Shown: positions 1 to 9,100, numbered from the stretch's first letter. The stretch is DNA of 64,000 bases from Amycolatopsis antarctica (GCF_002262875.1 NZ_NKYE01000004.1:186001-250000); one strand, 5' to 3'. Notes: generated by a model not told the origin, from the letters alone. A program made the numbers and translations.

Positions 1-441
1 GCGGCTGAAGCTGGCGTCGACGACCTGGTAGTCCATCCCGGGCCCGAGGTTGTCCATCGCGATCCGCAGGCTCCTGCCGCCGGCCGCGCCGAGACGCAGC
101 CGCCAGCCCGCGTCCCGGCCGTACGAACCCTCGACGCGGATGTCGCCGTCGTCGCCGAGCCGCCCCTCGCACACCATCCAGTGCGGGTTCTGGTGCCAGG
201 AGTCGATCCAGGCCACCGCCGCCGTTCCCGGTTCCCTCCCGGCCGTCACCAGCAGCACCCCGTCCTGCGGTTCGCCCTCGTGCGACCAGGTGTATGCCAC
301 CGTCACGGCGTGGCCACCCGCGGCCACGCCCACCGAGGCCGTCGCCGCGGACGGGCTGTACTCGTCGTCCGGCATCATCCGCATCAGGTTGGTGCCCTGC
401 CAGTCACCGGCCGCCTCGTGCAGGTTCCGCAGAATGGTCAC
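1..441 (-). CDS. DUF1579 family protein, 3' end outside window
   Basis: The reverse strand reads open from a GTG at 441 to the window edge (147 codons, no stop). The protein begins VTILRNLHEAAGDWQGTN and contains the blocks AYTWSHEG, WIDSWHQNPHWM and YGRDAGWRL. These resemble the small lipocalin-like DUF1579 family of actinomycete cytosolic proteins, whose function is unknown. The C-terminus is missing. It is divergent from the amidase gene at 569 across a gap of 127 bp. The family call rests on remembered motif similarity; the start is supported by a purine-rich GGGAGG-type site about 10 nt upstream. Confidence 0.75.
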   Translation of the reverse strand, partial: MTILRNLHEAAGDWQGTNLMRMMPDDEYSPSAATASVGVAAGGHAVTVAYTWSHEGEPQDGVLLVTAGREPGTAAVAWIDSWHQNPHWMVCEGRLGDDGDIRVEGSYGRDAGWRLRLGAAGGRSLRIAMDNLGPGMDYQVVDASFSR

Positions 442-568
442 GCGCGCCTCCCGTCGTCGCGGGACGCCGCACCCGGGGAGCACCGCGCTCGCGGGCTCAC
501 CGGTGTACCGCGTCCGGGGGTCCATGCTGGCACGCCGGTGGCCCGTTCCGCCGGGTTAGAGTCCGGGC

Positions 569-1900
569 ATGACGGAGACGGCAGCCCGGACGGCGACCGC
601 GGTACGCGGCGGCGAACTCGACCCGGTGAGCGTGACCGAACGGGCGCTGGACCGGATCGCCGCGGCCGACGGCATCCTCGGATCGTTCCGGCATGTACGT
701 GCCGAGGAGGCCGTCGCCGAAGCGCGCGCCCTCGTCCGGCGGCCCGATCTGGCGGACCTCCCGCTCGCCGGCGTGCCCGTCGCCGTCAAGGACGTCACCG
801 CGATCGAGGGCGAGTACGCGAGCTGGGGCTCGCGGGCGACCTCACGTGCGCCGGCCACCGCCGACGGCGACGTACCCGCCCGGCTGCGCGCCGCCGGGGC
901 GGTCGTCGTCGGCATCACCCGCGTCCCCGAGCTGTGCGTCTGGCCGATGAGCGACAGCCCGTACGGGGTCGCCCGGAACCCGTGGGAGCCCTCGTACGCG
1001 GCGGGCGGATCGTCCGGCGGCAGTGCCGCCGCCGTCGCGGGCGGCCTGGTGCCCGTCGCGCACGGCACCGACGGACTGGGCTCGGTCCGGCTGCCCGCCG
1101 CGATGTGCGGTCTCGTCGGCGTCAAACCCGGGCGTGGCGTCATTCCCGAGACGGGCTCGCCGGGCTGGTTCGGCATGTCGACGCACGGCTCCATGGCCAC
1201 CACCGTCGAGGACGCGGCGCTGCTGCTCGGTGTGCTCGCGGACAGGCCCGAACTCGGCCGGGTACGCGAGCCCGGCCCGTTGCGACTGGCCGTGTCCACC
1301 CAGGTGCCGCTCACGCATGCGCCCGTCCCCGCGCCGTTGCGCGCCGCCGCCGAACGGGTGGGCGAACTGCTCGGCGGAGCCGGGCACCACGTCGAACGGG
1401 CCACCCCGCGCTACGGCGTCGCCCCCGTCCTCGGCATCCTGACCCGCTGGTTCGCCGGGCCGCACGAGCAGGCCGAGCACTACGACCGGGCGTTGCTGCA
1501 ACGGCGCACCCGTGCGCACCTGCGCGTCGGCGGTGCGCTGCGCCGGGCGGGCGTGGTCCGGGACGAGACCGCCGAGCGCTGGCAGGCCGTCGCCGCCGAG
1601 TTCTTCGCCGAGCACGACGTACTGATCACGCCGGCCCTGGCCACGCTGCCGCCGAAGGCCGGGCCGTGGAACGAGCGCTCGTGGCCGTCGAACGCCGTGC
1701 GTGCGGTCCGCGTCGCGGGGTTCGCCGGCCTGTGGAACCTCGCCGGTTACCCGGCGATGTCGGTGCCCGCGGGCAGGCACCCCAGCGGCCTGCCGGTCGG
1801 GGTGCAGCTCGTCGCCGCCCCCGGCGGCGAAGCGCGCCTGCTCGGTCTCGCCGCCCAGCTCGAGGGCCTGGCCCCCTGGCCCCGCACCCCCACCGGCTGA
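569..1900 (+). CDS. Amidase signature enzyme
   Basis: This 443-residue protein is a serine hydrolase of the amidase signature family, which cleaves amide bonds through a Ser-cisSer-Lys triad. The triad is visible: Lys74 in VAVKDV, cis-Ser148 in GGSSGGS and the nucleophile Ser172 in TDGLGSVRLPA. The 74- and 24-residue spacings are those expected for the family. The substrate cannot be told from sequence; it may be a general amide-scavenging enzyme. No Shine-Dalgarno is seen. TAGAGT lies at 557-562, six bases before the ATG, which suggests a leaderless transcript. A degenerate copy of the 22-bp repeat family follows the stop. Confidence 0.9.
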   Translation: MTETAARTATAVRGGELDPVSVTERALDRIAAADGILGSFRHVRAEEAVAEARALVRRPDLADLPLAGVPVAVKDVTAIEGEYASWGSRATSRAPATADGDVPARLRAAGAVVVGITRVPELCVWPMSDSPYGVARNPWEPSYAAGGSSGGSAAAVAGGLVPVAHGTDGLGSVRLPAAMCGLVGVKPGRGVIPETGSPGWFGMSTHGSMATTVEDAALLLGVLADRPELGRVREPGPLRLAVSTQVPLTHAPVPAPLRAAAERVGELLGGAGHHVERATPRYGVAPVLGILTRWFAGPHEQAEHYDRALLQRRTRAHLRVGGALRRAGVVRDETAERWQAVAAEFFAEHDVLITPALATLPPKAGPWNERSWPSNAVRAVRVAGFAGLWNLAGYPAMSVPAGRHPSGLPVGVQLVAAPGGEARLLGLAAQLEGLAPWPRTPTG

Positions 1901-1903
1901 CCA

Positions 1904-1946
1904 CCCCATCCCGTGTCGCGCCTGGGCACCCCGTGTTGGGCGTTCC
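1904..1946 (+). repeat. Degenerate copies of the 22-bp intergenic repeat
   Basis: Two weakened copies carrying CCCGTGTCG and CCCGTGTTGGGCG lie four bases after the amidase stop. Their CGTGT cores are 20 bp apart rather than 22. They match the core GGCATGCCGTGTCGGGCG of the arrays at 13815 and 39541, and like them lie downstream of a stop codon in sense orientation. Confidence 0.5.
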
Positions 1947-1958
1947 GGGCTGGCGGTG

Positions 1959-3173
1959 TCAGCGTTTGGCGGCTTCGAGGGACTTCGTTCGCTCGCTGCT
2001 CGATTCGGCGGGGGCGTCGTCCTCGCCGCGCTCCTCGGCTGCCGATTCGCTGACGGTCGCGCCGGACGCCTCCGAGCCCGAGCCAGACCCCGAGCCCGCG
2101 TCCGAACCGGAGCCCGCGTCACCGTCGGAGGCCTTGCCGGAGGGTCCACGGCCAGGCGAACCGTTCTTCGCGGCGCCGTTCTTGCCGCTCCGCCCGGTGC
2201 CCTTCTTGCCACCGTCCTGCGTGGCCGGGACGCTCTCGGCGACCTGCTCGGCCTTCGCGCTCTCCGCGGGCAGCGGTGCGAGCGCCTCCTCGTGGCTGAC
2301 CAGCGCCTCGTCGGCGGCGCGCAACCGGGCGCGCACCTGGACGCCGATCTCGTCGAGCCGCTCCACCTCGCGCTTCGCCACCCCGGTGCGCTTGTCCGCC
2401 TCGGCTGTCGCCTCGTCGAGCCTGCGCTTGGCCTCGGCGGCGGACTCGTCGAGAGTGCGCTTCGCCTGGGCGGCCGACTCGTCCAGGGTGCGCTTGGCCT
2501 CGGCGTTCGCCTCCGCCAGCCGACGCTCGGCCTGGTTCTTGCTGGCCGTCCGCTGGTCGACGACGTGCTTCTCCAGCGCGCTGCGCTGCGAGGCCATGTT
2601 CGCGTCGAACTCCTGCTCGATCGACCGGCGCTTGCGCTCGGCCTGCCCATCGAGATGCTCGCGCCTGCGGGCCGCGTCGACGGTCAGTCGCTGCACCTCG
2701 GCCCTGGTCGCCTCCAGCGCCTTGTCGTGCTCGGCCCGCAGCGCCTCGGACTGGGAGTCGAGGTCGGTGAGCAACTTCTGGTACCGCTCGCGCAGCGCGG
2801 CGGACACGTCCGTGGTCGCGCTCCAGTGCTTCTCGGCGGCGACCTGGGCGCGGGTGGTGATCTCCTCGGCGCGCGCGTGTGCCAGGTGAGCGGTGCGCTG
2901 CATGCGCTCGTCCAGGTCCTCGAGCCGCTCCGGGGGCTGTTTCAGCTCCTCGATCCGGGCGCGGAGCTTGCCCATCTCCCGGCGGGCGTTCTCCAGTTCC
3001 CGGGACAGCGTGCTCGCCTGGGCCATTGCGGCATCGCGATCAGCGGCCAGCCGCCGCAGATGCGACTCCGCCCGCTCGATCTGCTGCCGCACCTGGTTGC
3101 GATCGAACCCGTGCCACACCTGGTCGAATTCCCGACGCAGTGGGGTGAAACCGTTGCCTTGCTCCGACGCCAT
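1959..3173 (-). CDS. Coiled-coil DivIVA/Wag31-like protein
   Basis: From the ATG at 3173 the protein has 404 residues; an in-frame GTG at 3218 would add 15. The N-terminus has a DivIVA-like start (FTPLRREFDQVWHGFDRNQVRQ). A coiled coil of roughly 280 residues, rich in A, E, K and R, follows, with imperfect heptad blocks such as AEAKRTLDESAAQ repeated three times. The last 110 residues are a disordered, low-complexity G/S/D/E tail. DivIVA family proteins bind curved membrane and organise polar growth in actinomycetes; a cytoskeletal or scaffold role is an inference. It is downstream of the acyl-CoA-reductase-type gene on the same strand, 150 bp apart. Confidence 0.7.
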   Translation of the reverse strand: MASEQGNGFTPLRREFDQVWHGFDRNQVRQQIERAESHLRRLAADRDAAMAQASTLSRELENARREMGKLRARIEELKQPPERLEDLDERMQRTAHLAHARAEEITTRAQVAAEKHWSATTDVSAALRERYQKLLTDLDSQSEALRAEHDKALEATRAEVQRLTVDAARRREHLDGQAERKRRSIEQEFDANMASQRSALEKHVVDQRTASKNQAERRLAEANAEAKRTLDESAAQAKRTLDESAAEAKRRLDEATAEADKRTGVAKREVERLDEIGVQVRARLRAADEALVSHEEALAPLPAESAKAEQVAESVPATQDGGKKGTGRSGKNGAAKNGSPGRGPSGKASDGDAGSGSDAGSGSGSGSEASGATVSESAAEERGEDDAPAESSSERTKSLEAAKR

Positions 3174-3323
3174 GTGCCCGACGGTACCTGTGTCCACTGT
3201 GTTCTCCACGGCCACCACGGTTCAACAACCCGTGTTTTCGGTCCCACCTGGCCGATCCTCGTCCCGGGTCACGCGGATGGCGCAGTGCGCCCCGCCGTTC
3301 TCAGCAGTTCCGCACCGGCATTC

Positions 3324-5318
3324 TCACCAGTGGAACCCGCGGGTCAGCTTCGCCAGCGCCACCGCCGCCCTGGACAGGTGACGATCACCCCTGCCGATCT
3401 TCAACCCGCCCGCGCCACCCGCTGCCGCCGAGTCCGGGAACACGCGGAAACCCTGGTACGCCACTGCATCCACCACGCCCGGGGCCAGGGTGTAGGCGGC
3501 CTGGATCAGGTAACCGGTGGGCGTGCCCACGTGCTTCGGCCGCTCCCGCAAGGCGGTGACCACCATGTCCGCGGCCTGGTCCGGCGACTTCGTCGGGAAC
3601 GCGTCGTAGATCTTCGTCGGCCGGATCATCGGGGTGCGCACCAGCGGCATGTGGATGGTGGTGAAGGTGATCCCGTCGCCGTGGGTCTCGGTGGCGGCGA
3701 TCTTGGAGAAGTAGTCGAGGGCCGCCTTGGACGCCGCGTAGGCGGAGAACCGCGGCGCGATGCCCTGCACGCCGATCGAGGACACGTTCACCACGTGCCC
3801 GAACTTCCGTTCCGACATGTGCGGCAGCAGCGCCAGGATGAGCCGAACCGCGCCGAAGTAGTTGATCGCCATGGCGCGCTCGTAGTCGTGGAAGCGGTCG
3901 TAGGACAGCCGGATCGACCGCCTGATCGAGCGTCCGGCGTTGTTCACCAGCATGTCGACGCGGCCGTGCTCGGCGAGCATCGCGTCCACTGCCTTGTGCA
4001 CCGACTCCTCGTCGGTCAGATCCGCCGGGTAGACCGAGGCGTGCCCGCCGGCCGCCAGGATCTCGTCGCGGACCTCCTCCAGCTCGTGCTGCCTGCGCGC
4101 GACCAGCAGCGGGACGCCGCCCGCCGCCGCGACCTTCAGCGCCGTGGCCCGGCCGATGCCGGAGGAGGCGCCGGTGATCACCACACGGCGGCCGTCCAGC
4201 TCACCGCGCGGCCCGTGCTTGCGGGCCCGGAACGGGTCCAGATGCTCCCGCCAGTAGCGCCACAGCGCCGGGGCGTAGTCCTCCAGCCGCGGTACGTCCA
4301 CGCCGGACCCGGCCAGCGCCTTGCGGGTGGCGGCCGAGGAGAACACCGAGGGCAGGGTCAGAGTCTCCAGCAGCACCGGTGGGATACCGAGACGCTCCAG
4401 CACCGCGTCGCGGGCGATGGTCACCCCCGGCAGGTGCTCGCTCAGCCTGACCAGCGAGACGAGGCCCTTCGACAGCGGGTCCGGCAGCTCGGCGGTGATC
4501 GTCGGCGCCCCGGCCGCGGTGGCCAGCGCGTTGTAGACGGCGGTGACCGGCTGTGGTTCCGGGTTGACCAGGTGGAAGGCGCGTCCGTCCAGACCCTCGG
4601 TGGTGGCCAGTTCCAGCAGCGCACGGGCCACGTAGTCGACAGGGACGATGTTGGTGTCGCCGATGTCCGGGCCCGCCAGCGGGAGGTTGGGCAGCGAGGT
4701 GAGCCGGTTGATGGCGTTGAACAGGTAGTACGGCCCGTCGATCTTGTCCATCTCGCCGGAGACCGAGTGGCCGACCACCACCGCGGGCCGGTAGACGCGC
4801 CATGGCACACCGTTCTGCTCGCGGACCAGGCGCTCGGCCTCGAACTTCGTCCGATGGTACGGCGTGACCAGGCGCTGCCCGACGTCGAACATCTCCTCGG
4901 TGAACATGCCCTCGTGATCGCCGGCCACGGCGACCGAGGAGACGTGGTGCAGGCAGCCCGCGCGCAGGTCTGCGGCCAGTTCGATGACCTGGCGGGTGCC
5001 CTCGACGTTGGCCTTGATGCTGGCGTCGTCGTCGGCGGTGAGGTCGTAGAGGGCGGCCAGGTGCACGACGTGGTCGACCGCGCCGCGCAGCTCCTCGCGG
5101 TCGGTGTCGCCGAGGCCGAGCAGCGGTTCACCGAGGTCGCCGCTGACCAGCCGGACCCGCTCCGGGTGCGGCCAGGTGGCGACCAGGTCGGCGAGGCGTT
5201 CCCGCGAGGCGTCGCGGACGAGCAGGTGCACGGTCTCCGTGTCGGCCCGCCCCAGCAGCAGCGTGCTGAAGTGCCTGCCGATCAGTCCGGTCGCGCCTGT
5301 TACGAGATACGTGGCCAT
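3324..5318 (-). CDS. Two-domain SDR oxidoreductase, fatty acyl-CoA reductase-like
   Basis: The protein has 664 residues and two Rossmann domains. The N-terminal extended SDR domain starts with VTGATGLIGRHFS and has a YHRTKFEAE active-site segment, as in NAD-binding-4/male-sterility type reductases. The C-terminal classical SDR domain, from about residue 380, carries TGASSGIGRA, the NNAG motif, a Ser in VNVSSIG and YAASKAA. This arrangement is that of mycobacterial FcrA/AcrA1-type reductases, which reduce fatty acyl-CoA to aldehyde or alcohol for wax ester synthesis. The substrate here is inferred. GGAGGGG precedes the ATG by seven bases, which fixes the start. Confidence 0.82.
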   Translation of the reverse strand: MATYLVTGATGLIGRHFSTLLLGRADTETVHLLVRDASRERLADLVATWPHPERVRLVSGDLGEPLLGLGDTDREELRGAVDHVVHLAALYDLTADDDASIKANVEGTRQVIELAADLRAGCLHHVSSVAVAGDHEGMFTEEMFDVGQRLVTPYHRTKFEAERLVREQNGVPWRVYRPAVVVGHSVSGEMDKIDGPYYLFNAINRLTSLPNLPLAGPDIGDTNIVPVDYVARALLELATTEGLDGRAFHLVNPEPQPVTAVYNALATAAGAPTITAELPDPLSKGLVSLVRLSEHLPGVTIARDAVLERLGIPPVLLETLTLPSVFSSAATRKALAGSGVDVPRLEDYAPALWRYWREHLDPFRARKHGPRGELDGRRVVITGASSGIGRATALKVAAAGGVPLLVARRQHELEEVRDEILAAGGHASVYPADLTDEESVHKAVDAMLAEHGRVDMLVNNAGRSIRRSIRLSYDRFHDYERAMAINYFGAVRLILALLPHMSERKFGHVVNVSSIGVQGIAPRFSAYAASKAALDYFSKIAATETHGDGITFTTIHMPLVRTPMIRPTKIYDAFPTKSPDQAADMVVTALRERPKHVGTPTGYLIQAAYTLAPGVVDAVAYQGFRVFPDSAAAGGAGGLKIGRGDRHLSRAAVALAKLTRGFHW

Positions 5319-5476
5319 GACTCGCCCCTCCACCGCTGTTCCGCCGGGCGTGGTCGTGGCCGACCGTGCCCGTTTTCCCTGCCCGAGCAGATTGTGCCCG
5401 ACCCGGGCGCTTTCGCGCGGGTCGCCGGGCCAGCCGGCACGCGGGGTGACCGAGGTCCTACCGCCGGTCGGCCGCC

Positions 5477-6220
5477 TCAGACGGGCTCGGCGACGACGAC
5501 GCGGTTCTCCGCGTAGCCGGTCGAGCCGCCGAGCCAGCGGCCTCCGCAGGTCACCAGGACCACGCGGTGGGTACCGTCCTGGCCGAACAGCTCGCCGGCC
5601 CGTTGCGGCAACTCGTCCTTGTGCAGGGTGAAGACCTGGGCGATGTCGTAGTTCCACTCGGTGCCGTCGGTGTCCTTCACGGTCACGCGTTCGCCGACCC
5701 TGGCGTTCCACAGTTCCGCGAACGGCCCTGCGCGGCCCTGCCAGTTCACGTGCCCGGCGAACAGGCTGGCACCGCCGGGCGCGTCCAGCCCGGCACCCCA
5801 CCAGGTCGCCTCGCCCAGATCGTCCGGGACGGGCAGCAGCGCCTCCGGTCCGACGACCTCCTGGCGCACCAGCGTCGCGGTGCCCCCGTCCGGCAGCCGG
5901 ATCGTGCCGGGACGCTGGCCGTGTAGCGGTGGCTCCGGTGCCGGCGGTTCGGCCGCGACGGGGGCGGGCGCCTGCGGCTCCGGCGCGGGTGCCGTGGGAG
6001 GCGGTGGCGGCTCGGCGGGCGGCTGCACCGGTTCGGGCGGGGCGAGGACGGGCGCGGCCGCCGCCGGCGGCACCGGAGCGGCGAGGGCACGGCCGGCGAT
6101 GGTGCCGTCCGGCAGCAGCAGGGTCCCGGCCACCACGAGTTCGGCGGCCAGCAGGGCGGCCGCGCCAATCAGGTAGGGCGCGACCGTCCTGCGGCGCGGG
6201 GCCGGGGCTTCGGCACGCAT
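5477..6220 (-). CDS. srtF: Class F sortase
   Basis: The protein has 247 residues with an N-terminal membrane anchor (about residues 15-36), a long Pro/Ala-rich linker (50-100) and a sortase beta-barrel. The catalytic triad is visible as His157 in AGHVNW, Cys225 in VLVTCGG and Arg240 in ENRVVV. Class F sortases are actinobacterial membrane transpeptidases that cleave a C-terminal sorting signal and attach the protein to the cell wall. The gene starts three bases after the surface protein gene at 6224, so the two are surely co-transcribed and are likely an enzyme-substrate pair. Confidence 0.88.
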   Translation of the reverse strand: MRAEAPAPRRRTVAPYLIGAAALLAAELVVAGTLLLPDGTIAGRALAAPVPPAAAAPVLAPPEPVQPPAEPPPPPTAPAPEPQAPAPVAAEPPAPEPPLHGQRPGTIRLPDGGTATLVRQEVVGPEALLPVPDDLGEATWWGAGLDAPGGASLFAGHVNWQGRAGPFAELWNARVGERVTVKDTDGTEWNYDIAQVFTLHKDELPQRAGELFGQDGTHRVVLVTCGGRWLGGSTGYAENRVVVAEPV

Positions 6221-6223
6221 CGG

Positions 6224-7660
6224 TCAGCGACCGGCGAACCGGCGGCGGGCGATCAGGCCGACCAGCAACGACGCGAGCGCGGCGAGCCCGATCATCGCGG
6301 CCAGCGCGCCGCCGGAGGGGCCGGTGGTGGTCGCACCGCCGGCCAGCGTGACCGGCTCCGCGCCCGCCGGGATCGTGTGCGGGACCTCGTTGGGCGCGTT
6401 GGCGATCCGCAGTTCCAGCGTCTCGCCGGGCACCACCTCGCCGCAGGCGGACGGCGGGTTCGCCGGATCGAAGCCGTCGTCGTAGCCGGACGGCGGGCTC
6501 ACCTCCACGACGCAGATCTCCTGCGGTGCCTTCAGGTCCGGTACCGACACGGCGCCATCCTCGCCCTCGGTGGTGACGACGACGGGCTTGCCGTCCGCTC
6601 CGACCAGCGCCTGGTCGTCCTGACCGGTGGCGGGCGCGGTCCGGTCGGCGGCGGTGACGCGCAGCGCCACCCCGGCGATGCCCTTGCCGCTCCTGGTGTC
6701 GACCTTGGCCACCCGGACCGCGCCGGGTTTGGTGCGGGCGGTGGTGGCGGCTTCTGCCGCGAGGTCCTGTTCGCCGCCGGTGGAGACCACCCGCTGTGTG
6801 TTCGTGTCCACCGGAACCTGCACGTACGGCCGGGCTGCGGGAGCCTTCATCGCACCCGCGACCTTCGGCGCAGCCCCGGTGGGCGTGACCTCGACGACGG
6901 CCTTGCCCTCCTCGTCGGTCTCCACCGTGACGGTCTCCTCGCCGCCCGCCGTGGCGTCGGTGAGGGTCAGGGTCACCGGGACCTCCGGGACGCCGCTGTC
7001 CTTCGCGTTGGTCACCGACACGGTCCACTCGGCCGGGGTGCCGATGACCTGTTCGCCCTCCGGCGCGGAGACGGTCGCCGACCAGGGACCGCGGTTCGCC
7101 TCGGCGTCCGCGGACAGCGTCTCCACCGCCGTTCTCGCGCCCTCGGGCAGCTTCTCCAGGTGGTACGGCGCGTCGTAGGCGATCTTGTCGAAGCCAAGCG
7201 CGGGGTCGAGGTCGGCGGGACCGCGGGGTGCCGAGGTCCAGGAATGCAGCAGGTGGGCCAGCGCGGCGGCCTCGTCCGGGTTGTCCGTGTCGCCGTGCCG
7301 GAGCAGCAGGTAGGAGATGTTCCCGGCGATGTCCTCCGGCAGCGCGGTGCCCCACTTGGTGAGCAGTTCGTCACCCGGTTCGTACGGCTCCTCGGTGTCC
7401 GGGGCCTTGAACTGGAACTGCACGCAGAACACCTGCTTGCCGTTCACCGTGTACGACCCGAGCCAGTCGCTCTCGCCCTGGGCGCCCGCATACGGCTGGG
7501 CCGGGCTCGTCTCGTGCCCGATGGCCTCCTCGACCTCGGCCAGCGCCGCCGGTGCCGTGGCCACCAGGGTGGCGCTGCCGAGCAGGAAGGCGCCGAGCGC
7601 CCCGGCCAGCCCGCGCCGGGCGCGGTTCGGGCGTCTCGATCGCCCCGTTGTCCGCCACAT
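6224..7660 (-). CDS. Wall-anchored surface protein with thioester-domain-like N-terminus
   Basis: This 478-residue exported protein has a signal peptide ending near ALAEVEE (residue 41). An N-terminal domain follows with VFCVQFQF and AALAHLLHSWTS. Two Ig- or prealbumin-like beta domains come next (WTVSVTNAKDSGVPEVPVTL and VAKVDTRSGKGIAGVALRV). The C-terminus has a hydrophobic segment and a basic tail (ARRRFAGR). The first domain resembles the Cys-containing thioester/TQXA domains of Gram-positive adhesins, but I do not see the partner Gln. The sorting motif is not LPxTG; TTTGPSGG precedes the hydrophobic helix. GGAGGGG lies before the ATG. It is first in the operon with the class F sortase. 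Confidence 0.75.
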   Translation of the reverse strand: MWRTTGRSRRPNRARRGLAGALGAFLLGSATLVATAPAALAEVEEAIGHETSPAQPYAGAQGESDWLGSYTVNGKQVFCVQFQFKAPDTEEPYEPGDELLTKWGTALPEDIAGNISYLLLRHGDTDNPDEAAALAHLLHSWTSAPRGPADLDPALGFDKIAYDAPYHLEKLPEGARTAVETLSADAEANRGPWSATVSAPEGEQVIGTPAEWTVSVTNAKDSGVPEVPVTLTLTDATAGGEETVTVETDEEGKAVVEVTPTGAAPKVAGAMKAPAARPYVQVPVDTNTQRVVSTGGEQDLAAEAATTARTKPGAVRVAKVDTRSGKGIAGVALRVTAADRTAPATGQDDQALVGADGKPVVVTTEGEDGAVSVPDLKAPQEICVVEVSPPSGYDDGFDPANPPSACGEVVPGETLELRIANAPNEVPHTIPAGAEPVTLAGGATTTGPSGGALAAMIGLAALASLLVGLIARRRFAGR

Positions 7661-8097
7661 GATTCGCTGCCCCTCCGTAGTCCTGGTGAATCGGTACTGT
7701 CGAGTCCCGTGCCGCGGGCCGGCCGCCGCCCTGTGCCGGGTGGATCCCGGTGTGCGGCGAGGACGGCCCCCCCTGTGTCGCGGCTCGGTGTCCCGCGCTC
7801 TTGCTCCGGCGCGCCAGGCACGCCCCGGGCCGGTCTCCCACCGGCGCCGGTACCGCTGCTGCCGCGCCCGTCCCGTTGCTGGTGAGACGTCCGAGGTGCC
7901 CTGATCGGGGGTCCCCTGCCGTCGCGTCGCGCAGTCCCCCGGAGGATGCCTGCGGTGACCGATCGGACACGCCTCGTGATATTCGCTCGCGCGGTCCGGC
8001 CCTGGCAATAGCCCACAGGTATGACGGCGGCACCGAAGGGTCCATTCGTACGTAAAATCGCGTTTCCCCGGCGTCCGCACCCCCTGTGGGAGGGTGT
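7661..8097. other. Long intergenic region with no visible gene
   Basis: This stretch separates the divergent surface-protein and YccA-like genes. Open frames in it have no protein-like composition and no ribosome binding site, and I see no RNA gene. It probably carries the leader and promoter of the surface-protein/sortase operon; I could not pick out a convincing -35/-10 pair. Confidence 0.4.
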
Positions 8098-8117
8098 GGG
8101 TAAAGTCGGCTTTACCC
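8098..8117. promoter_or_regulatory. Inverted repeat, possible operator
   Basis: GGGTAAAG and CTTTACCC form a perfect 8-bp dyad around TCGG. It lies just upstream of the candidate promoter for the YccA-like gene, where an activator or repressor site could act. No regulator is identified. Confidence 0.35.
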
Positions 8118-8121
8118 GACG

Positions 8122-8148
8122 GGAACCGGCCGGACAGTGCGGTCGTTA
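8122..8148 (+). promoter_or_regulatory. Candidate ECF-sigma promoter for the YccA-like gene
   Basis: GGAACC at 8122-8127 and CGTTA at 8144-8148 are separated by 16 bases, which fits the general ECF sigma factor pattern. The start would fall near 8155, about 47 bases before the GTG. An envelope-stress sigma factor driving a BI-1-type membrane protein is plausible but inferred. Confidence 0.35.
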
Positions 8149-8201
8149 GACCCAGTGCAGGTGCCAGAACGAGCAGGTGCCAGTAGATCCAGGAGGATCA
8201 G

Positions 8202-9032
8202 GTGCGTTCCACAAGCAACCCCGCGTTCCGCAATCTGCCGCAGGGCAATGCGGCGGCGCACGGTCAGTACGGGCCGAACCTCGGCTTCAACCAGCCGCAG
8301 GGCGGCGTGCCGGGCCACGGTGCCCCGCAGGCCCCGGCGGCCTCCGGCGACCGTCCGATGACGGTCGACGACGTCGTGATGAAGACCGGCATGAGCCTCG
8401 GCGTCGCCCTCATCACCGGTATCGCCGCCGCGATCTGGGCGCAGGGCCAGGCCGCGGCCAACGCCATGGGCCCGATCATCGGCGTGATGATCGCCGGCAT
8501 GCTCGTCGGGCTCGGGCTCTCGCTGTTCATCATCTTCAAGCAGAAGGCGAGCGGCCCGCTGACGCTGGCCTACTCGGCCGCTGAGGGTGTCTTCCTCGGT
8601 GCGATCACCGGCCTGTTCGAGATGCTGTACCCCGGCATCGCGCTCCAGGCGATCCTCGGCACCGGCGCCGTGTTCGGCGTGATGCTGGTCGTCTACAAGA
8701 CCGGCGCGGTGAAGGTCACCCCGAAGCTGCGCAAGTGGGTCATGGGTGCGCTGGGCGGCGTCGTCGTCCTGATGCTGCTCAACCTGGTGCTGGGCCTGTT
8801 CGGCGTCAACATGGGCCTGCGTGACGGCGGTGCGCTGGCGATCCTGTTCAGCGTCGTGGTCATCGGTGTGGCGGCGTTCTGCCTGCTGATGGACTTCGAC
8901 ATGGCCGACCAGATGATCCGCGACGGCATGCCGTCGAAGTTCGCCTGGTTCGCCGCGTTCGGCCTGATGACCACCCTGGTCTGGCTGTACCTGGAGATCC
9001 TGCGCCTGCTGTCGTACCTGCAGAGCGACTGA
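8202..9032 (+). CDS. Bax inhibitor-1/YccA family membrane protein
   Basis: The protein has 276 residues: a Gly/Gln/Pro-rich cytosolic N-terminus (1-60) followed by about seven hydrophobic helices and the C-terminal LRLLSYLQS. Composition and order match the actinobacterial BI-1/YccA-like family. Members are multipass membrane proteins linked to stress tolerance and, in other bacteria, to FtsH control or calcium leak. The role here is unknown. AGGAGG lies before the GTG start. It converges on the gene at 9101, with a strong shared terminator between them. Confidence 0.85.
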   Translation: MRSTSNPAFRNLPQGNAAAHGQYGPNLGFNQPQGGVPGHGAPQAPAASGDRPMTVDDVVMKTGMSLGVALITGIAAAIWAQGQAAANAMGPIIGVMIAGMLVGLGLSLFIIFKQKASGPLTLAYSAAEGVFLGAITGLFEMLYPGIALQAILGTGAVFGVMLVVYKTGAVKVTPKLRKWVMGALGGVVVLMLLNLVLGLFGVNMGLRDGGALAILFSVVVIGVAAFCLLMDFDMADQMIRDGMPSKFAWFAAFGLMTTLVWLYLEILRLLSYLQSD

Positions 9033-9053
9033 CTCCGGCAGAACCTACACACG

Positions 9054-9095
9054 CGACGAGGGGTGCCCGGCGAATCCGCCGGGCACCCCTCGTCG
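9054..9095. terminator. Bidirectional terminator hairpin
   Basis: Two perfect 19-bp arms (9054-9072 and 9077-9095) surround the four-base loop AATC. The hairpin sits between two convergent genes and is followed on the + strand by TTTCGT, so it can serve both. Confidence 0.85.
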
Positions 9096-9100
9096 TTTCG

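Noticed and set aside
181..5516. Very long plus-strand open frames across the amidase, coiled-coil and SDR genes.
   Set aside because: High G+C removes stop codons; the translations are low-complexity and antisense to, or out of frame with, well-supported genes.
5319..7355. A minus-strand open frame that would extend the two-domain SDR by 680 residues upstream.
   Set aside because: It is Arg/Gly-rich shadow translation of the sortase and surface protein genes. The SDR has a ribosome site and Rossmann start at 5318.
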